A DNA stretch of 64,000 bases from Rhodanobacter humi (GCF_041107455.1 NZ_JBGBPY010000001.1:992001-1056000); one strand, 5' to 3'; shown: positions 17,133 through 25,411, counted from the first letter of the stretch. The notes: a model not told the origin generated them from the sequence alone. Program-made: numbers and translations.

Positions 17133-18926
17133 ATGCAATCGAGGACGCGCTTCATCGCGCTGGGACTGGCCTGCGTCGCACTGGCGGCCTGTTCACACAA
17201 GGACAAGAACGCGCCGCTGGCCTTCGTGCCGGCGGACACGCCGTACGTAGCCGCCAACCTGGCGGCGCTGGACGATGCCACGCGCCAGGCGCTGCTCGCC
17301 CAGGCCGACCTGCAGCTGCCCTCGCAGGTGGCCCAGATGGAAGCCTTCGCCACGCGCGAGCAGCCCAACGATCCCGATGCCGCGCGCCTGGTGCGCGCCT
17401 TCACCGCCGAACTCAAGGGCAAGACCATCGAGGCCTTCGCCCAGGCCAACGGCTTCGACCTCAAGGGCCGCTTCGCGCTCTACGGCGAGGGCATGGCGCC
17501 GGTGCTGCGCTTCGAACTGACCGACCCGAAGGCTTTCGAGGGCTTCGTGGGCCGGCTGGAAACCGCCTACGGCAAGCAGCTCGATACCGCCGCCATCGGC
17601 ACGCAGAGCTACCGCAAGCAGTTGTTCCCCGCCTCCGGCACCGAGCTGGTGCTCGCCGTGGTCGGCAAGCAGATGGTGGCGGCGATCCTCCCGGCCGACG
17701 CCGCCACGCCGCTGCTGCGCCAGACCCTGGGCCTGGACCGCCCCGCGAAAAGCCTGCAGGACGACGGCCGCCTCGCCGCGCTGGCCAAGGACAAGGGCTA
17801 CGCGAAGTGGCTGGTCGGCCAGCTCGACCTCACCCGCTCGCTGCCGCTGGTGATTTCCGGCAGCGACCCGCTGATCGCCGCGATCGAGCACGCCCACGCC
17901 GGCGCGGAATCCGCGAAGACCGGCGAGCCGGTGGCGAACCTGCTGAAGACCTCGCCGAGCTGCGCCCCCGAGGCCAGCCGCATCGCCGCGCGCGTGCCGT
18001 CGATCAGCTTCGGCTACACCCGGCTGGACGCGCAACACCAGGACGGCCGCCTCGACGTGGCGCTGGCCGACGACATCGCCAAGGCCTTCAGCGGACTCAA
18101 GGTGGAGCTGCCCGGCCTCGGAGGCGGCAGCGCGGCGCCGTTCGACCTCAGCCTCGCGTTGCCGGTGGTCGCGCTGCGCACGTTCTGGTCGGCCCAGGCC
18201 GATGCGGTGGCGGCCAAGCCGTTCACCTGCCCGATGCTGGTCGACCTCAACGACGGCTTCGCCAAGCTGGGCGAGGCGATGCCGAAGGCGGCGCTCCCGC
18301 CGTTCGGCAACCTGCTCGGCCTGCGCCTCGCACTCGACAGCCTGAGCGCGGACAAGACCAGCAGCCTGCCGAACTTCAGCGGCCGCGTGGTGCTCGGCAC
18401 CAGCGACCCCAGCGGCCTGCTCGCCACCGGGCAGATGATGGTGCCCGCGCTGGCCAAGCTGAAACCCGCCGCCGGCGGCGCGCCGGTGGCGCTGCCGAAG
18501 GACATGGCCACCATGCTCGGCCAGCCGGCCTGGCTGGCGACTGGCGACAAGGCCCTCGCGCTCGGCATCGGTGCCGGCGAGGACGCCAAGCTCGCCGCCA
18601 CGCTGCACGATCCGGCAGGCGGCCCCGGCCAGATGCTGCGCATGCACCTCTCCGGCGCGATGTACCTGGACTGGCTGAAGTTCATGGAGATGAAGTCCGA
18701 CAGCCTCGCCGCCGCTGCCGCCGAGATGAGCAAGAGCGACGAGCCCACCATCAACGGCGACACCACGCCCGCCGACGAGGCCGCCCAGGCCGCCGCCGAC
18801 GCCGCCCGTTCCAAGGCGCAGTTCACCGCGATGGAAGCCCAGGCGCAGCGCGTGGACAGCATCGACGCCGAGGCGCACGTGGACGACAGCGGCCTGGTGA
18901 TCACCAGCCACACCACGTTGAAATAA
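17133..18926 (+). CDS. Predicted lipoprotein of unknown function
   Basis: A 597-residue protein with a lipoprotein signal peptide: basic MQSRTRF, hydrophobic ALGLACVALAAC, and a lipobox ending at the Cys near residue 20. The mature part starts with FVPADTPYVAANLAAL, which resembles the start of DUF3352-like periplasmic proteins, and is otherwise helical and Ala/Leu/Lys-rich. The C-terminal 80 residues are very Ala-rich. No catalytic motif is visible. The ATG at 17133 follows GGGGAA; an upstream ATG at 17067 gives a non-signal leader. It is transcribed alone and ends in a strong terminator. The function is unknown; the DUF3352 resemblance is tentative. Confidence 0.75.
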   Translation: MQSRTRFIALGLACVALAACSHKDKNAPLAFVPADTPYVAANLAALDDATRQALLAQADLQLPSQVAQMEAFATREQPNDPDAARLVRAFTAELKGKTIEAFAQANGFDLKGRFALYGEGMAPVLRFELTDPKAFEGFVGRLETAYGKQLDTAAIGTQSYRKQLFPASGTELVLAVVGKQMVAAILPADAATPLLRQTLGLDRPAKSLQDDGRLAALAKDKGYAKWLVGQLDLTRSLPLVISGSDPLIAAIEHAHAGAESAKTGEPVANLLKTSPSCAPEASRIAARVPSISFGYTRLDAQHQDGRLDVALADDIAKAFSGLKVELPGLGGGSAAPFDLSLALPVVALRTFWSAQADAVAAKPFTCPMLVDLNDGFAKLGEAMPKAALPPFGNLLGLRLALDSLSADKTSSLPNFSGRVVLGTSDPSGLLATGQMMVPALAKLKPAAGGAPVALPKDMATMLGQPAWLATGDKALALGIGAGEDAKLAATLHDPAGGPGQMLRMHLSGAMYLDWLKFMEMKSDSLAAAAAEMSKSDEPTINGDTTPADEAAQAAADAARSKAQFTAMEAQAQRVDSIDAEAHVDDSGLVITSHTTLK

Positions 18927-18944
18927 GCCAAGCCACACGGCCTC

Positions 18945-18979
18945 AACGAAGAAGGCGCCCGATGGGCGCCTTCTTCGTT
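18945..18979. terminator. Bidirectional rho-independent terminator
   Basis: A perfect 16-bp inverted repeat (18945-18960 with 18964-18979) with a GAT loop. Its stem is flanked by AA on one side and TT on the other, so each strand ends in a short U run. It lies between the convergent lipoprotein gene and pilU. Confidence 0.85.
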
Positions 18980-19026
18980 TCGATGAACCTGCAGGAGCGG
19001 GCCGCTTCCGGCGTTCCTTATGCGAA

Positions 19027-20193
19027 TCAGCGCTGCAGCAAGCCGCCGCCGAAGTTGTCGCCGCCGCGGGTCTGCTCCACTTCCACGCCCTCCAGGCCCT
19101 GCGACAGCGTGTGCGCGTCGCCGCCCTGGGCCAGCTTGATGCGCAGGCGCACCTCGTTCGCGCTGTCGGCGTGGCGCAACGCGTCCTCGTAGCTGATCTC
19201 GCCGGCGTGGTAGAGCTCGACCAGGCTCTGGTCGAAAGTCTTCATGCCGAGCAGGGTGGATTCCTTCATCACTTCCTTCAGCTTGTGGATCTCGCCCTGG
19301 CGGATGTAGTCCTGCACCAGCGGCGTGCCCAGCAGGATCTCCACCGCCACGCGGCGCGCCTTGCCGTCCGGCGTGGGGATCAGCTGTTGCGCCACCACGC
19401 CCTTCAAGTTCAGCGACAGGTCCATGAACAGCTGCTCGCGGCGATCCGCGGGGAAGAAGTGCAGGATGCGGTCCATCGCCTGGTTCGCATTGTTCGCGTG
19501 CAGGGTGCACAGCACCAGATGGCCGGTTTCGGCGAACGCGATCGCGTGCTCCATCGTTTCGCGCGTGCGCACCTCGCCGATCATGATCACGTCGGGTGCC
19601 TGGCGCAGGGTGTTCTTCAGCGCGTTGTCCCAGCTGTCGGTGTCGATGCCGATCTCGCGCTGGGTGATGATGCAGCCCTCGTGCTTGTGCACGTATTCGA
19701 TCGGGTCCTCGATCGTGATGATGTGGCCGGTCGAGTTCTGGTTGCGGTAGCCGATCATCGACGCCAGCGAGGTGGATTTGCCGGTGCCGGTGCCGCCCAC
19801 GAAGACGATGATGCCGCGCTTGGTCATCGCCAGCTGCTTGATCACCGGCGGCAGGTTCAGTTCCTCGACGGTGGGGATCTTCGACTCGATCCGACGCAGC
19901 ACCATGCCCACGCAGTTGCGCTGGTAGAAGCACGACACGCGGAAACGGCCCACGCCCTGCGCGGAGATCGCGAACTGGCACTCGTGGGTCTTCTCGAACT
20001 CCTCGCGCTGCGAGGGCGTCATCACGTTGAGCACCATGTCGCGCGACTGCTGCATCGACAGCGGGCTCTGCGTGATCGGCACGATGCGCCCCTGCACCTT
20101 CATCGACGGCGCCACGCCGGCGGTGATGAACAGGTCCGAGGCCTGCTTGTGCACCATCAGCTTGAGGAAGGAGGTGAAGTCGAATTCGCTCAT
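19027..20193 (-). CDS. pilU: Type IV pilus retraction ATPase PilU
   Basis: PilU is a PilT-dependent hexameric ATPase that powers pilus depolymerisation at the inner membrane. The 388-residue sequence has the N-terminal PAS-like part (FLKLMVHKQASDLFITAGV), Walker A GGTGTGKST, the Asp box IITIEDPIEYVHKHEG, Walker B DVIMIGEVRTRETME and the His box HLVLCTLHANNANQ. The C-terminal tail (Gly-rich GGDNFGGGLL) is longer than in PilT, as is usual for PilU. It follows pilT by 69 bp on the same strand, so the two are probably co-transcribed. Confidence 0.95.
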   Translation of the reverse strand: MSEFDFTSFLKLMVHKQASDLFITAGVAPSMKVQGRIVPITQSPLSMQQSRDMVLNVMTPSQREEFEKTHECQFAISAQGVGRFRVSCFYQRNCVGMVLRRIESKIPTVEELNLPPVIKQLAMTKRGIIVFVGGTGTGKSTSLASMIGYRNQNSTGHIITIEDPIEYVHKHEGCIITQREIGIDTDSWDNALKNTLRQAPDVIMIGEVRTRETMEHAIAFAETGHLVLCTLHANNANQAMDRILHFFPADRREQLFMDLSLNLKGVVAQQLIPTPDGKARRVAVEILLGTPLVQDYIRQGEIHKLKEVMKESTLLGMKTFDQSLVELYHAGEISYEDALRHADSANEVRLRIKLAQGGDAHTLSQGLEGVEVEQTRGGDNFGGGLLQR

Positions 20194-20262
20194 GGTCTGG
20201 TCTCCTCCGGGAGACGCGAATCAGTGGAACGGCTGCGGTATCGTGATCTTGCCTGCCCGCGC

Positions 20263-21300
20263 CTAGCGGAACAGATCCTTGTTCTTGGCGTAACCATACG
20301 CCTCCTGGCGCGACACCTGGCCGCGCTTGACCAGGTCCTGCAGGCACTGGTCCAGGGTCTGCATGCCGAACTGCTGGCCGGTCTGGATCGCCGAATACAT
20401 CTGCGCCACCTTGTCCTCGCGGATCAGGTTGCGGATCGCCGGCACGGCCACCATGATCTCGTGCGCCGCCAGGCGGCCGCCGCCGGTCTTCTTCAGCAGC
20501 GACTGCGAGATCACCGCGCGCAGCGATTCGGACAGCATCGAACGCACCATCGGCTTCTCGCCGGCGGGGAACACGTCGATGATGCGGTCGATGGTCTTGG
20601 CCGCCGAGCTGGTGTGCACGGTGGCGAACACCAGGTGGCCGGTTTCCGCGGCGGTCAGCGCGAGGCGGATCGTTTCGAGGTCGCGCAACTCGCCCACCAG
20701 GATGAAGTCCGGGTCTTCGCGCAGCGCCGAGCGCAGCGCCTCGTTGAACCCGTGCGTGTCGCGGTGCACCTCGCGCTGGTTGACCAGGCACTTCTGCGAG
20801 GTGTGCACGAACTCGATCGGGTCCTCGATCGTGAGCATGTGCCCGTATTCGTTCTTGTTGATGTGGTCGACCATCGCCGCCAGCGTGGTGGACTTGCCCG
20901 AGCCGGTCGGGCCGGTCACCAGGATCAGGCCCTGCGGCTGCTCGATCAGCTCCTTGAACACCTTCGGGCAGCCGAGATCCTCCAGCGTGAGCACCTCGGA
21001 GGGAATCGTGCGGAACACTGCGCCGGCGCCGCGGTTCTGGGTGAATGCATTGACGCGGAAACGCGCCAGGCCCGGGATCTCGAACGAGAAGTCCGTCTCC
21101 AGGAATTCCTCGTAATCGCGCCGCTGCTTGTCCGACATGATGTCGTACACCAGCGAATGCACCTGCTTGTGTTCCAGCGGCGGGATGTTGATGCGGCGCA
21201 CGTCGCCGTCCACGCGAATCATCGGCGGCAGGCCGGCGGACAGGTGCAAGTCCGAAGCCTTGTTCTTCACCGAGAAGGCAAGCAGTTCGGCGATATCCAT
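20263..21300 (-). CDS. pilT: Type IV pilus twitching motility ATPase PilT
   Basis: PilT is the main retraction motor of type IV pili. The 345-residue product has MDIAELLAFSVKNKASDLHL at its start, Walker A GPTGSGKSTT, the Asp box MLTIEDPIEFVH, Walker B FILVGELRDLETI, the His box HLVFATVHTSSA and the C-terminal AIRNLIREDKVAQM motif. The ATG at 21300 follows GGGGAA six bases away. An open frame continues 89 codons upstream but has no family similarity. It is divergent from proC across 260 bp. yggS, often found between pilT and proC in related bacteria, is absent here. Confidence 0.97.
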   Translation of the reverse strand: MDIAELLAFSVKNKASDLHLSAGLPPMIRVDGDVRRINIPPLEHKQVHSLVYDIMSDKQRRDYEEFLETDFSFEIPGLARFRVNAFTQNRGAGAVFRTIPSEVLTLEDLGCPKVFKELIEQPQGLILVTGPTGSGKSTTLAAMVDHINKNEYGHMLTIEDPIEFVHTSQKCLVNQREVHRDTHGFNEALRSALREDPDFILVGELRDLETIRLALTAAETGHLVFATVHTSSAAKTIDRIIDVFPAGEKPMVRSMLSESLRAVISQSLLKKTGGGRLAAHEIMVAVPAIRNLIREDKVAQMYSAIQTGQQFGMQTLDQCLQDLVKRGQVSRQEAYGYAKNKDLFR

Positions 21301-21560
21301 CTGTGGTTCCCCTCGACCCGTCGTCGGATGCTGTGGCGATGGCTGCGGCGGAAAGGCGAGGTGCGGTCGCCGCGCGCGTTGCACGCATGCGACCCGGCCA
21401 TCCGGCTCCCCCTTGCAGCGAGCCGATACTACTCGCGGCACGGGGCGCGCGGCCAGCCTTCGCGGCGGTTTGCGCACTTCGTCACCGAAACCGCCACGAC
21501 GCACGGCGGCACGGCCTCCGGTAAGGTATGCGGCCGTCTCCTCCATCCAGGATTTTCCCC

Positions 21561-22388
21561 ATGACACGCATCGCCTTCATCGGCGGCGGCAACATGGCCC
21601 GCAGCCTGATCGGCGGCCTGCTCGCCACCGGCCATGCGGCCGCCGACATCCGCGTGGCCGACCCGCTGGCCGAAACGCGCGAACGGCTGGGCCGCGACTT
21701 CGGCGTGGCCACCTTCGCCGAGAACCGGCTCGCGGTGGCCGACGCCGACGTGATCCTGCTGGCGGTGAAGCCGCAGGCCATGCCCAAGGTGCACGGCGAA
21801 CTGCGCCACGCCCTGCAGGGGCGGCGACCGCTGATGATCTCGATCGCCGCCGGCGTGCGGCTGGACCAGCTCGAACGCTGGCTGGGCGCGCTGCCGATCG
21901 TGCGCTGCATGCCGAACACCCCGGCGCTGATCGGCGCCGGCGCCACCGGCCTGTGCGCGAACGGACGGGTCAGCCCCGCGCAGAAGGCACAGGCGCAGCA
22001 CATCCTGGCCGCCGCCGGGCTCACCCGCTGGATCACCGACGAGGCGCTGATGGACACCGTCACCGCGCTGTCCGGCTCCGGCCCCGCCTACTTCTTTGCC
22101 CTGGTCGAAGCGCTGGAAGACGCCGCCGTGGCGCAAGGCCTGCCGCGCGACACCGCCCGCGCGCTGGCCGCGCAGACCTGCCTCGGCGCCGGCCGCATGC
22201 TCACCGAAAGCGGCGAAGACCCCGCCGAACTGCGCCGCCGCGTCACCTCGCCGAACGGCACCACCCAGGCCGCGCTGGAAAGCTTCGCCGCCGACGGCCT
22301 GCCGCGCATCACCGCGCGCGCCGTCGCCGCCGCCACCCGCCGCGGCGCGGAACTCGCCGCCGCCCTGGATCAGGAATCGCATTCGTGA
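21561..22388 (+). CDS. proC: Pyrroline-5-carboxylate reductase ProC
   Basis: ProC reduces pyrroline-5-carboxylate to proline with NAD(P)H. The 275-residue enzyme has the Rossmann motif IAFIGGGNMARSLIGGL, LLAVKPQ, the conserved VRCMPNTPALIGAGATGL, and the family signature TALSGSGPAYFFALVEAL followed by RRRVTSPNGTTQAALE. The ATG at 21561 is chosen over 21528 because it starts directly before the beta-strand of the nucleotide-binding fold. Its stop overlaps the yggT GTG. Confidence 0.96.
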   Translation: MTRIAFIGGGNMARSLIGGLLATGHAAADIRVADPLAETRERLGRDFGVATFAENRLAVADADVILLAVKPQAMPKVHGELRHALQGRRPLMISIAAGVRLDQLERWLGALPIVRCMPNTPALIGAGATGLCANGRVSPAQKAQAQHILAAAGLTRWITDEALMDTVTALSGSGPAYFFALVEALEDAAVAQGLPRDTARALAAQTCLGAGRMLTESGEDPAELRRRVTSPNGTTQAALESFAADGLPRITARAVAAATRRGAELAAALDQESHS

Positions 22389-22960
22389 GCTACCTCCTCA
22401 ACGCCTTCGCGCTGCTGGTCGAACTCGCCTTCGACGCCGTCGCCACCCTGTTCCTGCTGCGCGCCGCCGCCGAAGCCTGCCGCGCCGACTTCCACAACCC
22501 GCTCAGCCAGTTCATCTACCGATACACCAACCCGGTGCTGGCGCCGATCCGCCGCGTGCTGCCGAACTGGCGCCGCATCAACCTCGCCGCCCTGCTGGTG
22601 GCGTGGCTGGCGATGCTGCTGAAGCGCCTGGTGCTGTTCGCGCTGATGGGGCTGCTGCCACACGTCCTCGGCCTGCTCGTGCTGTCGCTGGCCGAGCTGC
22701 TCGACTTCACCCTGCTGTTCTACCTGGTGCTGGTGTTCGGCTGGTCGCTGATGAGCATGTTCGCCCCCGACCAGCGCCAGCCGCTGCAGCGCTTGCTGAG
22801 CGTGATCGTCGATCCGCTGCTGCGGCCGCTGCGGGGGCGGCTGGTGGTGGGGATGATCGACTTCTCGCCGACCGTGGTGATCATTGGTTTGCTGCTGGCG
22901 CGGATTTTGGTGGCGGCGCCGTTGCTGGATCTCGGGATGCGGTTGGCGGTGGTGGGCTGA
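22385..22960 (+). CDS. yggT: YggT family membrane protein
   Basis: An inner-membrane protein of 191 residues with two YggT repeats: hydrophobic segments near 5-25, 65-90, 100-125 and 165-188, and the conserved NPLSQFIYRYTNPVLAPIRR and VDPLLRPLRGRLVVGMIDFS loops. YggT proteins are linked to osmotic-stress tolerance, with unclear mechanism. The GTG start overlaps the proC TGA (GTGA). This proC-yggT pairing is common in gammaproteobacteria. Confidence 0.9.
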   Translation: MSYLLNAFALLVELAFDAVATLFLLRAAAEACRADFHNPLSQFIYRYTNPVLAPIRRVLPNWRRINLAALLVAWLAMLLKRLVLFALMGLLPHVLGLLVLSLAELLDFTLLFYLVLVFGWSLMSMFAPDQRQPLQRLLSVIVDPLLRPLRGRLVVGMIDFSPTVVIIGLLLARILVAAPLLDLGMRLAVVG

Positions 22961-22971
22961 GCCTATGTGCT

Positions 22972-22997
22972 CCCCTCTCCCGCTTGCGGGAGAGGGG
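22972..22997. terminator. CCCCTCTCCC-type hairpin after yggT
   Basis: A perfect 12-bp stem (22972-22983 with 22986-22997) with a TT loop, followed by a purine-rich stretch. The same CCCCTCTCCCG...CGGGAGAGGGG hairpin occurs at 26985-27007 and 42232-42257, each just after a plus-strand gene. It is probably a dispersed transcript-end element; there is no T-tract. Confidence 0.6.
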
Positions 22998-23043
22998 CTG
23001 GGGGAGAGGGGCTCTGCTCGCTCGTTTCGCACGTTTCAAAGCA

Positions 23044-23211
23044 GTTTCGTGCGCCTGCCGGCGCCCGAGTTACTTTTCTCTTGCGTGGCCAAGAGAAAAG
23101 TAACCAAAAGAGAAGGCCACCCCGGTTGGCGCTTTCCGTCCGTCCATGGACGGAAAGTCCGTGAGGCGGTGCCGGGCTTTTCGAGCGGACTCCTGTCCGC
23201 GCGAAAAGGCG
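23044..23211 (+). repeat. Dispersed repeat A, left flank of the cassette island
   Basis: About 170 bp: GTTTCGTGCGCCTGCCGGCG, then a 15-bp-stem hairpin (23069-23083 with 23090-23104, loop CGTGGC), a CCGTCCATGGACGG palindrome, and a second hairpin TTTTCG-GCGGAC-TCCT-GTCCGC-CGAAAA (23178-23207). An inverted copy is at 24628-24804. The two hairpins are kept by compensatory changes. It lies in a 601-bp gap after yggT. Confidence 0.75.
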
Positions 23212-23534
23212 TTGCCTTCCCTGGCAACGCCCGCTGCGCGGCCTGATCGTCCCCACCTCACCGCCGCCCAGGCCCCGGAAAAGCAGCGCGCATCCTGCGC
23301 GCCAGAAGCAAAGCACTGACACACCGCGACACTGACGCGGCGTGCATATCGGAGCTTTTGAGGCGATAAAACATATCTACCTCGTTTCGCGCGATACGCA
23401 CGCCAGCATGTGCATGGCTGCCAGCAGGAAGAGCTGGCCAACCCTCTGTCAGCACGCAGGATTCCCTCACTTGACGCTGGAACTTCGGCGATGGAGCATG
23501 GAGTGCATATGCCCCGATGCGGGGTCTACTAAAC
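23212..23534. other. Gene-free stretch before the cassette
   Basis: I see no supported gene in this stretch between repeat A and the cassette boundary. Base composition drops towards the right. A small CCCC-GATG-CGGGG hairpin lies near 23512-23524, just before the GTTAGCT boundary. No integrase gene or recognisable attI is present. Confidence 0.5.
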
Positions 23535-23541
23535 GTTAGCT
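23535..23541 (+). other. Integron core site (G/TTAGCT) at the start of cassette 1
   Basis: GTTAGCT fits the integron core GTTRRRY except at its sixth base. It is the exact reverse complement of the R'' box AGCTAAC at 23877-23883. That is expected when an inserted circular cassette carries the end of its own attC at its left boundary. The base sequence to its left is not an obvious attC, so insertion at a secondary site is possible. Confidence 0.6.
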
Positions 23542-23561
23542 GAAACACAAGGGGGTTCGCA

Positions 23562-23864
23562 ATGAAAGGCCTCACATTTGCGCTGTGTTTACTTATTTCC
23601 ACAACTTCCGCATTTGCGAACGACTTCCCTTCGAGTCAATGGAAAAGCAGTGAGCTCTCCCTCTTCGAGCTTGTACAGAGCGGTTACAACATCGTCGCAG
23701 TAACAAACGATCCGAATTCTGGCGAGACCTTTTTTCTTCAAAAAAGCGGCAGCGCGTACAAGTGCGCGGAGGTTCATGCCGACGATGTAAAAGCGAGAAA
23801 ATTTGTCGCGCCATTCAACTGCTGGGAGCTAGTAAAGCCTTATGTCGCGTCTCTGCCCAAGTAG
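23562..23864 (+). CDS. Small secreted protein of unknown function (cassette gene 1)
   Basis: A 100-residue protein with a classical signal peptide (MKGLTFALCLLISTTSAFAN, cut after AFA). The mature part of about 80 residues contains ESF-like aromatic patches, YNIVAVTNDPNSGETFFL and two Cys residues (YKCAEV, FNCWEL) that could form a periplasmic disulfide. I recognise no family. The start follows AAGGGGG. Codon use (AAA, TTT, TTA, AAT) and lower GC differ sharply from the neighbours, which suggests horizontal acquisition. It lies between the core site at 23535 and the attC-like site at 23877, the arrangement of an integron gene cassette. Confidence 0.75.
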   Translation: MKGLTFALCLLISTTSAFANDFPSSQWKSSELSLFELVQSGYNIVAVTNDPNSGETFFLQKSGSAYKCAEVHADDVKARKFVAPFNCWELVKPYVASLPK

Positions 23865-23876
23865 CGGGCTCGCGTC

Positions 23877-23933
23877 AGCTAACCACTCGTTCAAGGCGGA
23901 CGGCTACGCCGCCGCTTAACTCCAGCGCTAGGC
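23877..23933 (+). mobile_element. attC-like integron recombination site
   Basis: The order matches an attC: R'' AGCTAAC (23877-23883), spacer, L'' TTCAAGGCGG (23890-23899), a GC-rich central hairpin, L' CCGCTTAA (23912-23919), spacer, and R' GCTAGGC (23927-23933). L''/L' pair with an unpaired C and G in L'', the usual extrahelical bases. R' differs from GTTRRRY by C at position 2. The total of 57 bp is at the short end for attC sites, as in Xanthomonas-type cassettes. Confidence 0.8.
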
Positions 23934-23951
23934 CTCAGCGAGACTTGACCC

Positions 23952-24467
23952 ATGAGATGTCTGCTCGTTCTACTCTTGACGCTCATTCCGCTCGCTCACG
24001 CGGACGAGACTTTCAGCACTTCGCCGCTGGATGCCGAAGTTGCTGCAAATGCCTACGCGCGCGCAACCGGACTTTCTCCGATTGAAGCGGCTGGAGGCTT
24101 TGAGCTACGTGTGTGGACACAGGATTACATGACTGGGGCGGTTGCGGGTACCGTAATTTTCCATGACACCCAGAAATCGTTCGAAAGCAGCTCATCTTAC
24201 AATGACGGCAATATCACTATAAAAGCGGCACGGCTGAGCAAACCGAGGCCCGTAACGAAGTTAGCAGAGTTGAAGGAACTCGTTGCTAAGCTGGAGCCTT
24301 ACGACAAGGCCTTCATATCGTGCGGCGTGATGGATGGCGGATCAGTTCTCATAGATGCCGCGATAAACGGGCACACAATTACATTTGAAGTCGCAAATCC
24401 TCAGTTTTGTAAAGATAAAGCGTCTCAAACTATTGTAAATATTCTAGACATTCTTGCGCGCCCCTAA
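23952..24467 (+). CDS. Secreted protein of unknown function (cassette gene 2)
   Basis: A 171-residue protein with an N-terminal signal peptide (MRCLLVLLLTLIPLAHA). The mature region has FELRVWTQDYMTGAVAGTV, a Ser-rich loop, and two Cys residues (ISCGVMDGG, PQFCKDK). I recognise no family. Its ATG follows 19 bp after the R' core of the attC-like site, the typical position for a cassette gene. Base composition and codon use are AT-richer than the chromosome average seen here. No complete attC follows; instead CCCTAAATGG is tandemly duplicated around the stop, so the cassette's right end looks degraded. Confidence 0.75.
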   Translation: MRCLLVLLLTLIPLAHADETFSTSPLDAEVAANAYARATGLSPIEAAGGFELRVWTQDYMTGAVAGTVIFHDTQKSFESSSSYNDGNITIKAARLSKPRPVTKLAELKELVAKLEPYDKAFISCGVMDGGSVLIDAAINGHTITFEVANPQFCKDKASQTIVNILDILARP

Positions 24468-24627
24468 ATGGCCCTAAATGGGGCGGAGGCAATTAATCTT
24501 CGCGCTCTCGCAGCCGCGCAGCGGCTGCGCCCGAGTGCGCGCTGGGAGCGCGCTGCTTTACCCGGGGCCCCTATGGCGCGGCGGGTGGGTGGAGGAAAGT
24601 CCGCAGGATGGCCCGCACGGATGCGGG

Positions 24628-24804
24628 CCAGTTTTTCGCCGGGACAGGAGTCCCGTCGAAAAACCCCGTAACCCGCCCGCGTACCCGGAAGGCAGGATGC
24701 CTGGAGGGCGCGCCATCGGGGTGCCATTTCTCTTTGGCTACTTTCTCTTTGGGCACGCAAAGAGAAAGTAGCTCGGGCGCCGGCAGGCGCACGAAACCGC
24801 TTTG
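24628..24804 (-). repeat. Dispersed repeat B, right flank of the cassette island
   Basis: An inverted copy of repeat A. It has the GTTTCGTGCGCCTGCCGGCG end at about 24785-24804, the 15-bp hairpin at 24737-24751 with 24758-24772, and the hairpin at 24632-24663 (GGGAC-AGGA-GTCCC core with TTTTTCG/CGAAAAA flanks). Compared with A, stem positions change in both arms. It occupies much of the 490-bp gap 24468-24957; no gene is supported there. Confidence 0.75.
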
Positions 24805-24832
24805 TCGCTTGCGTAGAAATTCACCGAGCGAG

Positions 24833-24869
24833 TCCTTCGACTCCGCTTCGCTACGCTCAGGACGAACGG
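24833..24869. repeat. Short dispersed repeat (CTTCGACTCCGCTTCGCT type)
   Basis: The sequence TCCTTCGACTCCGCTTCGC continuing to ACGCTCAGGACGAACGG is a well-known intergenic repeat of xanthomonads and related genera, usually seen as CGTTCGTCCTGAGCGTAGCG on the other strand. Only one copy occurs in this window. Confidence 0.5.
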
Positions 24870-24957
24870 GGTGAACGGGCCGAACGAAGCAAACAAAACG
24901 AACAGTTAACCCGCAACCCTCGCGTGTCGAATCGACCACCGCGTCAGTACTGCGCGC

Positions 24958-25398
24958 TCAATGCCCCAACACCGTCACCGTGACCCTGCGCTGATGCGGG
25001 TCGCGACGATGCTCCCACAGGAACAACCCCTGCCAGGTCCCCAGCTGCGGTTTGCCGCCATGCACCGGCACCACGAGGCTCACACCAGTGAGCACGGCGC
25101 GCACGTGGGCGGGCATGTCGTCGGGGCCTTCGGCGTCGTGCTGGAAGATCGCGTCGCCGTCGGGCACGGCGCGCGCCAGCCAGCGTTCGAGATCCTCGCG
25201 CACGGTGGGGTCGGCGTTCTCGCTCAGCAGCAGCGAGCAGCTGGTGTGCGCGGTGAACACGTGGGCGATGCCGAGCTGCACGCCGCTGGCGGCCACCACG
25301 TCGGCGACCTGGTTGGTGATTTCGGTGAAGCCGCGGCCGCGCGTGTGCACCGTGAAGCCGTGTTGTCCTGCATGTTCGGCGGGCACGGAACGGCTCAT
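24958..25398 (-). CDS. YjbQ family (UPF0047) protein
   Basis: The family includes YjbQ-type enzymes reported to have thiamine-phosphate synthase side activity; the true substrate is unsettled. The 146-residue product shows the family core: FTEITNQVADVV, HVFTAHTSCSLLLSEN with the conserved His, DAEGPDDMPAHVRAVL with conserved Asp and His, and GTWQGLFLWEHR near the end. The ATG at 25398 gives the normal length. It lies 13 bp after pdxH on the same strand and is probably co-transcribed with it. Confidence 0.85.
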   Translation of the reverse strand: MSRSVPAEHAGQHGFTVHTRGRGFTEITNQVADVVAASGVQLGIAHVFTAHTSCSLLLSENADPTVREDLERWLARAVPDGDAIFQHDAEGPDDMPAHVRAVLTGVSLVVPVHGGKPQLGTWQGLFLWEHRRDPHQRRVTVTVLGH

Positions 25399-25411
25399 GG
25401 CACGACTCCCC

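Noticed and set aside
18014-21388. Minus-strand ORF of about 1124 codons across pilU and pilT
   Set aside because: It is out of frame with the PilT/PilU motifs, which are in the other minus-strand frames.
23877-23933. attC-like site considered as an ordinary terminator
   Set aside because: It has no T-tract, and R'', L'', L', R' occur in the order and spacing of an attC, with the complementary left-boundary core at 23535.
24589-24602. GGAGGAAAGTCCG resembles the conserved RNase P RNA core
   Set aside because: Only this short stretch matches; the flanking P-helices and second conserved region are absent, and it lies next to dispersed repeat B.
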